Below, piece by piece: positions 1-10,000 of a DNA stretch of 35,164 nucleotides. Position numbers and translations under genes: made by a program. The notes under the pieces were generated by a model. It ran no database searches and was not told where the DNA came from. It saw only the letters and a program-made list of their open reading frames with translations. The number at the start of each line of letters is the position of its first letter. The first letter of the stretch is position 1. The stretch lies in assembly GCA_020051095.1 (NCBI GenBank), contig JAGVJN010000006.1, forward strand, positions 1 to 35,164, given 5' to 3'. Source of the stretch: Pseudomonadota bacterium. Lineage in GTDB: Bacteria; Pseudomonadota; Gammaproteobacteria; Legionellales; Legionellaceae.

Positions 1-695
1 TAATGAATCAATTAGACAACCTAAAAAATAGCGAGACGCGTTTAAATGCCTTACAAATTGCATTCCTTGAAGAACAAGCAAAAGCCCAGGCTGCCTGCCA
101 AGCCTTGACTGAATCTCGAAAAAAACACGCATCAAACCTAGCTGCCGAAATAACGGCTATCATCCAGAAACTGGGAATGCCTAAGGGTGAAGTGCGCGTT
201 AGTATTACCCCATTAGAGAAAATCCAATCGCATGGCTTTGATAAAGTAGAATATTTAGTTTGCACCAACCCTGGGATGCCCTATGATAGCTTATCAAAAA
301 TTGCCTCGGGGGGAGAATTATCTCGGATTAGCTTAGCTATCCAAATGATCACTGCCGAAAAAGGCTCAACCCCTACCCTGCTATTCGACGAAGTCGATGT
401 GGGCATTGGCGGGGCAACCGCAGCACTCGTTGGCAAGTTGCTGCGTCAACTTGGTACTCGCCTGCAAATATTTTGTGTGACCCATCAACCGCAGGTTGCA
501 GCCTCTGCCCACCACCATTTTTTGGTGGAAAAAACCATTGAAGATAGCTCCACTTTCTCATCAATCACTGCCCTTAGTGACCATCATCGCGTTGAAGAAA
601 TTGCGAGAATGATGGGGGGGTTAACCATTACTGAACAAACGCGCTCGCACGCTGAAGAAATGTTATTCGAAAGCATCGCTGAAAAAACTATTTAA
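1..695 (+). CDS. recN: DNA repair protein RecN, C-terminal part (cut by window edge)
   Basis: RecN is an SMC-like ATPase that acts early in double-strand break repair in the cytoplasm. The visible 230 residues are the C-terminal ATPase lobe: the end of a coiled coil (about residues 1-55), the ABC signature SGGELSR (about 103-109), Walker B LLFDEVDVGIGG (about 126-137) and the switch histidine in CVTHQPQVA. The family is about 550 residues long, so roughly the first 320, with Walker A, lie to the left of the window. The Met at base 3 is an internal residue, not the start. The gene ends in a single TAA with no clear terminator hairpin behind it. The identification is secure; only completeness is unknown. 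Confidence 0.95.
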   Translation, partial: MNQLDNLKNSETRLNALQIAFLEEQAKAQAACQALTESRKKHASNLAAEITAIIQKLGMPKGEVRVSITPLEKIQSHGFDKVEYLVCTNPGMPYDSLSKIASGGELSRISLAIQMITAEKGSTPTLLFDEVDVGIGGATAALVGKLLRQLGTRLQIFCVTHQPQVAASAHHHFLVEKTIEDSSTFSSITALSDHHRVEEIARMMGGLTITEQTRSHAEEMLFESIAEKTI

Positions 696-757
696 AACAG
701 GGAATTACGCTGGATACCGCTCATTAAGCACGGTTCGCAACGGTTTGAATGTCATGT

Positions 758-1027
758 TTATTCTTTAGCTTTCTCAGCATAACAATTTTTAATATGCTCA
801 ACAAAAAGATGGATCTTTGTTAACAAATTAGTGCTACGCGGGTAGGTAATATAATTTGGTTTAGGAAGACACCAATAAGTTGGCATGAAGAATACAAGAT
901 CAGGGTAATGCTTGCCAAAATAGGTAGGTAAATAAGCGATTCCTGTATTAGCTCTCACTGCTTCAATGACGATTGCACTATTGTTTATGTTCATAGAACC
1001 ACTGATTGAGGCATTCCCTTGTCTCAT
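758..1027 (-). pseudogene. LysR-type regulator remnant (effector-binding domain end only)
   Basis: This 89-codon frame matches the last part of a LysR-family effector-binding domain: the pattern of NNSAIVIEAVRANTGIAYLP followed by a hydrophobic strand, a YPRS-type segment and a final KIHLFVEHI helix is typical of the closing section of such regulators. A full LysR protein has about 300 residues with an N-terminal helix-turn-helix, which is missing here. Upstream in the same frame a stop codon occurs at 1031-1033, immediately before the Met, so the 5' two thirds are gone. The cut coincides with the start of the PLP enzyme on the opposite strand, so a deletion or insertion joined the two. It is most likely inactive. 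Confidence 0.6.
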
Positions 1028-2206
1028 AAATTAACCGCATTAACAAATTATCAGCATGAGCGAGAAGATCCTGAAGATTATTTAAGGGATCTTCTTATCA
1101 AGCACCACCAAACCAGAGACGAGCAGATTGATAACTTACTTGCTGCTGATAGCTTTATGAGTAAGCAAACGCTTTGTTATTTATCAGATCCGATTGCAGG
1201 GCATAGCGCAGCGGGTCATATTGGCGTTCATAATCGATACTTTGCCGGGACCAGGTATATTGATGACATTGATTCATTATGTCATCACCTTTGCAGCGAT
1301 CTGTTTTCAGTAGAATTTTGTGAGCATCGCGTGTTAGGCGGCACTCAGGCGAATATGATTGTTTATGTTGCTTTGCTTCGTCCTGGTGATAGAGTATGTG
1401 TGGTATCACCTCAATGTGGCGGCGATTCAAGTACCCATGAGAACTCCATTCTTTCTAAATTAAATGTCAATATTGATAACATTCCGTTTACCCAAGACTT
1501 ATCAATTGATTTCGAATTATTGGAAAAACAGTTCAAACAGCACCCCTATCGCCTATTGTCATTTGGTTTTTCCGTCAGTTTAATTCAACCCGACTTTTAT
1601 CAATTAATCGAGCTATGCCATCGGTATGGTGTTATCTGTCACATTGATTGTGCCCATGAACTTGCTTTGATTGCCAATGGATTATTCCCAAATCCACTCA
1701 AATTTGGCGCTGATATCATGACTGCCTCAACCGGAAAAGCGTTCGCTGGGCCACCAGGCGGTATTATCTTATGGAATGATAAAGGATTTAGTGAGGCGCT
1801 CGTGAACCACACGTTTCCCTTTTCAGTAGGAGGCTATCAGAATAACCGGGTATTGGCTTTAGCGCAGACTTTAATTGAATATAAGCAAGGTAAAAAGTAC
1901 TATTTGAAGCAGGCAATGCAACTTTCTAAACTGTTAGCTGATATTCTAACAGAATCTGGTGTCAGCATCGCTAGATATAGAGGCGTGGCAACATGTACTC
2001 ATCATCTTGTGATTGATTGTCCAAAACAAGATCCACGTCGTGTCATGCATCAATTAGAAGAAAATCATATCTTAACCAGTTTAGCGGTCATCCCTCTAAC
2101 CAACAGAGTCGGTTTGCGTTTGAGTACAATTCAACCTGCTATACGACAATATGAACATAAAGATTTATTAAAACTTGCCTTCAGAGTGAGAGAAAGTATT
2201 TTTTGA
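1019..2206 (+). CDS. Divergent serine hydroxymethyltransferase-like PLP enzyme
   Basis: Fold-type I PLP-dependent protein of 395 residues related to GlyA, which is usually about 417. The PLP lysine is K240 in the segment MTASTGKAFAGPPGG, D210 and H213 (HIDCAH) fit the cofactor ring contacts, and R367 (GLRLST) fits the substrate carboxylate-binding arginine. Two hallmarks are missing by hand alignment: the residue before the lysine is Gly, not the usual His (TTTTHK), and the glutamate of the YAEGYPG segment is replaced (HIGVHN). The ELIASEN segment near the N-terminus is also absent. A folate-dependent SHMT reaction is therefore doubtful; an aldolase, racemase or other side-chain reaction is possible. 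Start is TTG at 1019, supported by GAGG at 1008-1011; an in-frame stop at 1007-1009 excludes a longer protein. It is not the housekeeping glyA. Confidence 0.7.
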   Translation: MSHKLTALTNYQHEREDPEDYLRDLLIKHHQTRDEQIDNLLAADSFMSKQTLCYLSDPIAGHSAAGHIGVHNRYFAGTRYIDDIDSLCHHLCSDLFSVEFCEHRVLGGTQANMIVYVALLRPGDRVCVVSPQCGGDSSTHENSILSKLNVNIDNIPFTQDLSIDFELLEKQFKQHPYRLLSFGFSVSLIQPDFYQLIELCHRYGVICHIDCAHELALIANGLFPNPLKFGADIMTASTGKAFAGPPGGIILWNDKGFSEALVNHTFPFSVGGYQNNRVLALAQTLIEYKQGKKYYLKQAMQLSKLLADILTESGVSIARYRGVATCTHHLVIDCPKQDPRRVMHQLEENHILTSLAVIPLTNRVGLRLSTIQPAIRQYEHKDLLKLAFRVRESIF

Positions 2207-2364
2207 AATAGTCACGATTTCTTTAAAACCGCCTATTGATCCATTTTCCCAAGGCAAAGAGAAAAAGTGTCCAAAATGCTGATGAGGGGTTGTTATATCG
2301 AAATGACCATTTTGATAGGTAGCATATGATTCTTGCGATGCTTACAAAATCTCAGAGGCAAGGA

Positions 2365-3882
2365 TTAAACATATTGATGAGTAGGCCCATGAAATGAGTG
2401 GCGTTTTGACATTTTTTCATCATTTGCCTGATGAAAACGCCAGGTATCAAAGCGTGGTCTTGGTTGTGATGCAACGTTATCACTGCTTGAGTTAGCCTGA
2501 TCTAGCGCCGTTTGTTGTTCATTTTCCATCGTTGAATCAAACTCTGCCTCCTTATTGCCCAAATGACTCAAAAAAGTAACACTCCGAGATCGACGAAGCT
2601 GATATTGATTGGATTGAAATACTTCAACTAATTGCGCATCCTCTAATGACAGCAAGGGTTTATACGGTTTATGCTTATCAATATATTTCCCCCATGCAAA
2701 CGTACTAATACAGAAAAGTACAATAAACACCGCACCAGTGAGCGGTATCACTGGAGTGCCGGCAAAGGCAGGTAAAGCAAACAACATGCCGATAAATAAC
2801 CCCGTCGTTGTGACTAAACTTAGCCCAAGTCGACGTCTTTCATGCGCAATATTATTATCTAATTCTTCTAAATATGCTTTTAGCTGCTGTGAATGAGGCG
2901 TGTCTTTTGCTAAATCAATAAGCTGTTGCTTTAATTGATTTAAGCGTGACAATTCAATATAAGCACGAATTCCTGCCAATGCTATGTCAAATGCGTATAA
3001 AGCAACGGTCAAATACATAGACCAAGGAGCCAAGCTTCCCACCAACACAAAGCAATTGATTAGTCCCACAAGAAGCCACACGCTATCGTTGGCTAACTCA
3101 AACCATTTATCTTTTAATTGCGATTTAAATCGCAACAAAAACCCCAAATTTCGTTGCCTTTTGTCCATCCAGGGATGGGGAAGGACATTTTTTAGCAGCA
3201 GAAATAGATTAAGCGAAAGCCTTGGCACATAAAACACCCAGGCTAAATAGGCAAAAATCGGGTTCGCAATCGAATCCATGAAAAAGATAGCGTTGGCAAA
3301 GCCCGGAAATCCTTTAAAAATGGGAACAAGCGCGTCTAAGACACGTTTAACACGAACAATTAATAGTCTTGGCCAATTAACACTTGCTGTTTGTTCTCGA
3401 AACCATTTTGATATCGGCTTTTCATGTGGTTTATGAGCCTCTTCATGATCCTCATCCATATCAAAATCGCGGATCAGTTCAAACCGATAACCATAGGAAC
3501 GAAGTAAGCAGCGTAAAATAATTTCTTCTTTCTCAAGACGGCGAGACTCTAGAGGTGAATTAAAATAATGGGTATTGATAACATAAAGTAAATTCGCCAA
3601 GGCCAATGCATTTTTAAGATGCGATTCTAACAAATGGTCATCTTTATCGATTTTAATGGAAGCTTGGATACTCTTAGCAATGAGGGAGCAATTTAGAGCA
3701 TAGATAATAAGGAGGTGATCGTAATCGTAAATAAAGGGACGAAAAAATTCATCCCCTTGGCCATCCGGGGTGTATTTATCTAAAAGCCTTGATTTAAAAC
3801 ACCAATATTCTGGCTTTGATTCATCGCAAACCTGCGGCGTACTTGGTTGGAGTGACTGCAGCAGTGACAATATAGCAGCCAT
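2365..3882 (-). CDS. Multi-pass membrane protein of unknown function
   Basis: I do not recognise this 505-residue protein. The first 180 residues are soluble and rich in charged residues. Hydrophobic stretches begin around residue 190 (two segments near FANAIFFMDSIANPIFAYL), continue with a pair around 265-305 (VWLLVGLINCFVLVGSLA and MYLTVALYAFDIALAGI) and another pair around 350-395, giving about six membrane passes. Between the last two pairs lies a short helical, probably coiled-coil, segment (SRLNQLKQQLIDLAKD). The last 100 residues are polar and disordered-looking, rich in Ser, Gln and Asn. It is divergently transcribed from the giant LRR/AAA protein with about 190 bp between them, so the two may share a regulatory region. 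A secreted effector that enters host membranes, or an inner-membrane protein, are both possible. Confidence 0.6.
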   Translation of the reverse strand: MAAILSLLQSLQPSTPQVCDESKPEYWCFKSRLLDKYTPDGQGDEFFRPFIYDYDHLLIIYALNCSLIAKSIQASIKIDKDDHLLESHLKNALALANLLYVINTHYFNSPLESRRLEKEEIILRCLLRSYGYRFELIRDFDMDEDHEEAHKPHEKPISKWFREQTASVNWPRLLIVRVKRVLDALVPIFKGFPGFANAIFFMDSIANPIFAYLAWVFYVPRLSLNLFLLLKNVLPHPWMDKRQRNLGFLLRFKSQLKDKWFELANDSVWLLVGLINCFVLVGSLAPWSMYLTVALYAFDIALAGIRAYIELSRLNQLKQQLIDLAKDTPHSQQLKAYLEELDNNIAHERRRLGLSLVTTTGLFIGMLFALPAFAGTPVIPLTGAVFIVLFCISTFAWGKYIDKHKPYKPLLSLEDAQLVEVFQSNQYQLRRSRSVTFLSHLGNKEAEFDSTMENEQQTALDQANSSSDNVASQPRPRFDTWRFHQANDEKMSKRHSFHGPTHQYV

Positions 3883-4021
3883 ATAGTAATCAGTTCAAAT
3901 GCATCATGCGCACATTGTGTCAAAAAAAATGGCTTTTATCAATAGCAAAATATCTTTGCTCTTCATGCGGACATGAAGTCTATCATACATCAATCAGTAA
4001 CATCCCAAAGCAACTCTATCA

Positions 4022-4050
4022 TTGACCATTATGTTCTTTTTTGATACAAT
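4022..4050 (+). promoter_or_regulatory. Sigma-70 type promoter of the giant LRR/AAA gene
   Basis: TTGACC at 4022-4027 and TACAAT at 4045-4050 are separated by 17 bp, a nearly consensus sigma-70 promoter. Transcription would begin near 4057, about 20 nt ahead of the ATG at 4077. This also rules out the TTG at 4041 as the start codon, because it lies inside the promoter. Confidence 0.65.
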
Positions 4051-4076
4051 ATTGTTTTTTTGTTTGGTTCGCACTT

Positions 4077-7000
4077 ATGAAGACTACGATAGAAATACTC
4101 CAAATGTTAGACTTAGTTTACGAATCAAATCCTCTACCAATCATTGAGTCATCTGTTGAACCAAATGGCGGCTTGTTAAATGTAGAAAAAGCACTCAATA
4201 ACAATCCCGAGTGTTGGGATGTTGTCCATATTGGTGCGACGGAGCTAAAGAAAAAAACGATTATCGTCAATTGCACAACGGAAGAATGGTCAAAACAAAA
4301 AGCATTTAACCAACAAATAATAACCCGACTAATCGAAGCAGGGCATCAAGTCTATTATTCAACGGAACAAGGTTTTACTCAATATACCAATCCATTGGAA
4401 CCAGTCGATCAAATTAAACTGCTTACTCCTACTGAAATTTCTCAAGTTTTAGCAAAACTAAATTTACCTCGCGATCGCATGGATCTGTTTGATCATAATC
4501 GATTAACTACAATGCACAAGACTATTTTAGGAAATCCAGATTTATATTTTTATTTCTTCAATGTTTTGGCTGATATCGAAATGGGTTTGTTTGACGGTAT
4601 TGAGTGTATCGAATTCATCGACAGAAATTTTGTATCTGCAATAAAGTGGGAAAACGAAAAAAACAATCGATGGGCAGAAGACCCTTTTCATAAGTTAGCA
4701 CTTGACACTTTTGATCAACAAACTGATATGTCAAATCCACAATTTAAATTAAATCAAACGGAGGATAATCATATCGATTTAGATATACCCCCCGATATCA
4801 AATTGTCATTTTTAATACAACACCAACCTGATTTTCTTAAAAAATTAGCCGCCATCAATTTAGCCAACCACTCTGTCAACTTGCAGCAATTTTTAAGTCA
4901 AGCCGAAAATCTTGAGTCAGTTTCATTCGCAAATTGTGAATTTAATGAATCAAATGTATCAGATTTACCAACCACTTCATTACAAAATATTGCATTTCAT
5001 CAATTGGATATCCAAAGGGACTTTTTAAATAGTTTGCTTGAGAAGTCCCCCCATTTAAGCAGTCTTTCCTTTGATAATGTATCGGTAAATGATGGATTTT
5101 ATGACGATGATTTATCCGGGAAAACCCTCCAAAATTTAAAAACATTGTCTTTTAAAAATTCTTCTAGTATTAGCATATCGACGTTTTTCAATTTTTTGGA
5201 TCAAGCTAAAAACATAGAACAACTAGACTTTATCAATTCCATTCTGATAGAAGGAAAGAATTTTTATATAGGCTTCCGCCAGTTACCAAAATTAAAAAAG
5301 CTAAGTATATCTGGCGTTTGGTTAGATGTTATCAATGAATTTATCAACTCCACACCAAACTTAGAATCGATTAGCATCAGTGACTTAAATCAAACTAAAT
5401 ACCATTATGATCTCTCATGCCTGGAAAAATATAAAAAACTCCATACCCTTCAATTTTGGCAAAGTGAGTTGTTACCTTATGAGCTTGAATATCTGTTTAA
5501 CCAATTTCAAAACATGAAAGCGTTTAGTTACAAAAATTGTGCACCCTTTGGATATGACAACGTTCTTCACCTCGAGAAAAACCAACTCCCAGAACTAGAA
5601 TCCCTGGACTTTGGCGGGACTTCTTTAAATAATGCCTCCCTCATTAATCTGATAGACGCAGCCCCTAAATTACATACGCTCAAAATAAATAAACCCCTTA
5701 ATTTCAGTGATTTTCTTAATTACTTATCCCCTCACTCATTAACTTCACTGAAAATAATTCGTTTTGAAAATGGCACCTTATCTATCAATGAGATACAACA
5801 GCTAATTAAAATAGCGCCCAACCTTGATACCATTGAATTCACAAAGCCTAATGATACGGAGGCCCTTGAAAACATCAATTGGTTGAAACAAAGTTACCCC
5901 CACCTCAAATTGAATTTGGTAGAGCCTAATTTACGCAATAATTCGATGGATGAAGACTATAGCCCATTCGCAAACTATTCTCTTGATGGGGAAATTAGCG
6001 AAACAAAAAGCCCCCCTGATTTGGTTGCAAGAACACTCTTTAAAAGCAAAAACCACCAAGATCCCAGCATCAGCGATTACCACCTACTCATGTTTAAATG
6101 GGAACCGAGCACACAATCTTTTACACCCGATTATCCTTTAGATGATGAGTTGACGCCTGTTCAGGCATTGGTTGGATTATCCAATGAACAATTAGCGAAA
6201 GATTTTGATGACGCCAAAACATTCAATGAATGCGTCTATGGTCAACTGAGTTTAACCAAACCCGCCGTTAATACTTGGTTACGTTTACCTGCTTTAAGTT
6301 CTGAAGATGCCCTGATTAGTTATGCAATCGAGCACCCAGATTATGAAATAAAACGTCATAATCGGTCTGGTTATTATTTTATTAAATTTAATAAACCTTG
6401 CCAACAAAGCTGTATTAATTACATTCTTAAGCCAGGTAACAACAAAGAATTCGCGCTAAATGAATTCGTGCCTGAGCAATATTTGCAATGGATATCAGCC
6501 TTATCCTTCAATCAAGATGGAAGCCTTGAAAAATCGGTTGCTTATAAACAATTACAAGCTTTAGAGCCAAGCGTTTTGCTTAAAGCTTTAGCACAGTATT
6601 GCTACTTTGATAAAGAAAATGCTTCTTCCGATATAAAAGGCAATACCATCGATATATTAAACGGATTAATTAAAACAAGAGCCGGTGTCTGTCGCCATCG
6701 TGCTCGCCTATTCGTTGCCCTGGCAAGATCATTTGATCTCGATGCTGAGGTGATAGCAAATGACATTCATGAATTTGTGAAGGTTGAACACCAAAAAAAT
6801 CGATACGTTCTCGATTTAGGGGGTGGCCAAGCGAACGTTACGCATCTTCCAATGGCCGATGTAACACACTACGCTGAAAATCTGGGTATGTCGAAGATAT
6901 CCAAAAATAACGATGAACAGTCAGACAGGCGAATGCTTTCTTTAAAACCAGACAATCCTTTTCAAACTTGGAATAGTGTTGCAATGAATGCAAAAAACGC

Positions 7001-10000
7001 CGATGAATTAGTAACAAATCTTATCACCAGTCATGCCTATACTCGTCAATGGTTGATTTTTAGAAATTCACAAGCAATAGAAGCATTGCATCAAGCCTCT
7101 TTGAATCATGAAAATCATTTCTTTTCAGAACACTTAGATACCTTAAAATTGCAATCCTTACGGATCAGTGGTGGGGCCGATTCAAGAGTGGAGAGTCCCA
7201 TTTGTCAATTTATCAAACGAGCAAGCGCAACGCCTGAAAAAACATTTACTTGGTTTATTAACTGGTCCGATGCCAAAGCCCGACATGTTGGATTAAACAG
7301 TGTCATTGACAATGAAGATAGAAATTTAGATGGCCTAAAAATCCCCGCAAATGTTCGCATTGTGGTTTGTAGCGACCAAAATTCAGCTGCAAAAATGGGG
7401 GATGATTTTTATTCGCGCTTTGATGCTATCAGCCAAGCCCCCGAAATTGAAATGCCAGAGCTTCCTCCTATCCATCCCCATCAACCCATTCAAGAGACTG
7501 ATGTCATCATCCCATCACCGATAAGTTGGCAAACAATTTTGCTGGGCCGTCCTAATATCCAGGAAGATGAATTAGATATAGCCCCGGGTGCGCTAATCCA
7601 TGCTGCCAAGCAAAAACTATCAAAACTAAGAATACAAAACCCTCCATTCGAAGACCCAAGTTTTCGCTTTTTCATCAAGGAAGTATTAGCCAAAAAACGA
7701 TTTTTCTTCAATGGACAATGGTATTCATTGCCAAGTGATTTTACCTTTGATTTTGCTAAGCCTGACTTATCAAATTTCCCAAGCATTACGCCGATGGGGA
7801 TGCAAGCTAGCTCAAGAAAAATCATCAATGCTGCAACGTATTCTCAGTTGTTTAATCAATACCTAATCACCTCGAAAAATAAGCTTAAATCAGAACCAGG
7901 ATTTTTAGAGGCCCATCATTCTCTTGAACTGGTGGTAACGGATGATTTATCGGAACTTCAATGGTATCTACTTCTTAAAGAAGCAAGCGATAAGAAGTGT
8001 TCATTATCTGTCAAAGCGACCCCCAACGTTACTATCCCGGGACCACTCCAAGCAAGTGTTACCCAAATAGAACCACTCGCCAATCACAATCATTTGATTG
8101 TCACAAACGATCTAGACGATGCGGAAGAAACTTGGCAAAGCGCTGACAGCATCACCATTACCGTTGATGCAAAAACAAGCTTTAATCAATTATTTTTCCA
8201 TATATCCCTGAATAACAAACAGTTTACCGGTCAAGAAACCAACTTATTACAGGCTCTTAAAGAAGGAAAACACATCATTCTAAAGGGTGAGTTTTCCTAT
8301 ACACTCGCCCAACGGTTACAAAGTTTGTTTATAGACCCACCGTCAATTCAAGTGAATGGTAGCACTATACCCGTTAATAACCTAACGCTTATCACCACGA
8401 AACCAGCACCCTTCACCGCTATTCGACAGGAAGCACATCGCTATAATCCAGAAAAAGACTTGAAAAAATTAGAAGAACCGATTGCTTCACTCATTCGTCA
8501 AACCTATCAACAATTAAATATTAAGCCTTGCCATAGCCATTTTGGTAGCCTACCAACCGGTTTAAAGTCCCAAGAAAAATGGGCGCACGACCTGATTGAA
8601 AGATTGGCATGTCAAGCTGACGTTCCACCTAAGTCAACCCTACCGACTTCACCAGAACAGATACTTTCTTATTTGGACAAGCACGGGTTCGTTTTTCTAA
8701 CAAGTAAAACGGGTTCGGGGAAAAGCTATTTTGTTCAAAAAACGCTTCAGAAATATGCGCAGAAAAATCAACGCCCAGTCAAAATTTATTATGAAAAGTC
8801 GTCGATCAAAGATTGGTTAATGCATGAAGATGCTAGAGAACCCATTTTATTTTTCGATGAAGCCAATATCTCCCATGAGCAATACACAATTTTTGAAGCC
8901 ATCGCCAAAGGCGCGAAAGAAATTTGGTTTGAAGGAGAACGATATCCTTTAAGCAATCATAAAGTTATCTTTGCTGGAAATCCTTCCAGTTATGAAGGAC
9001 GGCTTTTACCGGATCTGTTGACGCGATACCCAAACTATTTCCATTTCCAAGGAGAGTCCTTGGAAAATATAATAAGGCCTTTGCTTAAGCAGTACGAAAA
9101 TCCTACTTTGCTATTTAACCTAATTTCTAATTATTATGAAAAAGCGCAAGAAGCTGGGTTAAACATTTCTCCCCGAAATGCTCAAATGATGTGCATGCGC
9201 TTCTTTATTTTAAAGGAATTACCAGGGACAAGTGGAATGAATGATTTGTTTCTGATGCGCTATGCCGTCCTCAATGAATTAAAAGCCCTTACCTTTGATA
9301 AATCGCTCACTCAGCCCATTCGTAGAGAATTAAAGAAAACCGATAGCTGGAAAGCCGATAAAAAGCGATTAAAAACCTTGATTCCAGGTCCGGCATTGAC
9401 GGATCAAGCCTCTAACTTTGTCTGGACAGAATCCCGTTACAAAATCGCAAAAACCATCGAATTGTTTCTTCAAATTCGTGAAAAGAAAATAAAACATGCG
9501 ATTAAACATAACCAAGGGATCAATGGCATCTTAATCGAAGGAGAACCTGGGCTTGGAAAGAGTCAATTAGTCAATTCCATCCTGAAATCTGCAGGAATTG
9601 ATTATGTCAAAATATCTGCTAAGAACCCACAAACCTTTAGAACTCAATTGCTCGATGCCTTTCATAAAGGGCAAATGGTTGTCGTTGAAGAGTTTAATAC
9701 ATATATCGACGAAACATTGCTGAATGCGCTGCTATCAGGCTATGATTTGGATGGAAACCCGGCAAAGCAGGCAGGGTTTTGCATTATAGGCACACAAAAT
9801 CCTACCACATTTCATAACCGCCAACCCTTATCAAATGCACTCGACAATCGATTCTTACATATCTTGCTGGATCATTACTCGTCTTCTGAATTTCATCAGA
9901 TATTAAAGGAAAAATTCAAACTAGCAAACGATGATGCTATAAAGATGACAGAGGACTACTTTCAAGCAAAAACCTACGCCAAAAACCTGGGGTTTTTCCC

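Noticed and set aside
2210..2350. Minus-strand open stretch of about 45 codons with a protein-like composition
   Set aside because: No start codon is found in frame and stops close both sides; it may be a gene scrap, but the evidence is too thin to list.
4041..4076. TTG start that would lengthen the giant protein by twelve residues
   Set aside because: The TTG lies inside the promoter (-10 at 4045-4050), so it would not be in the transcript.
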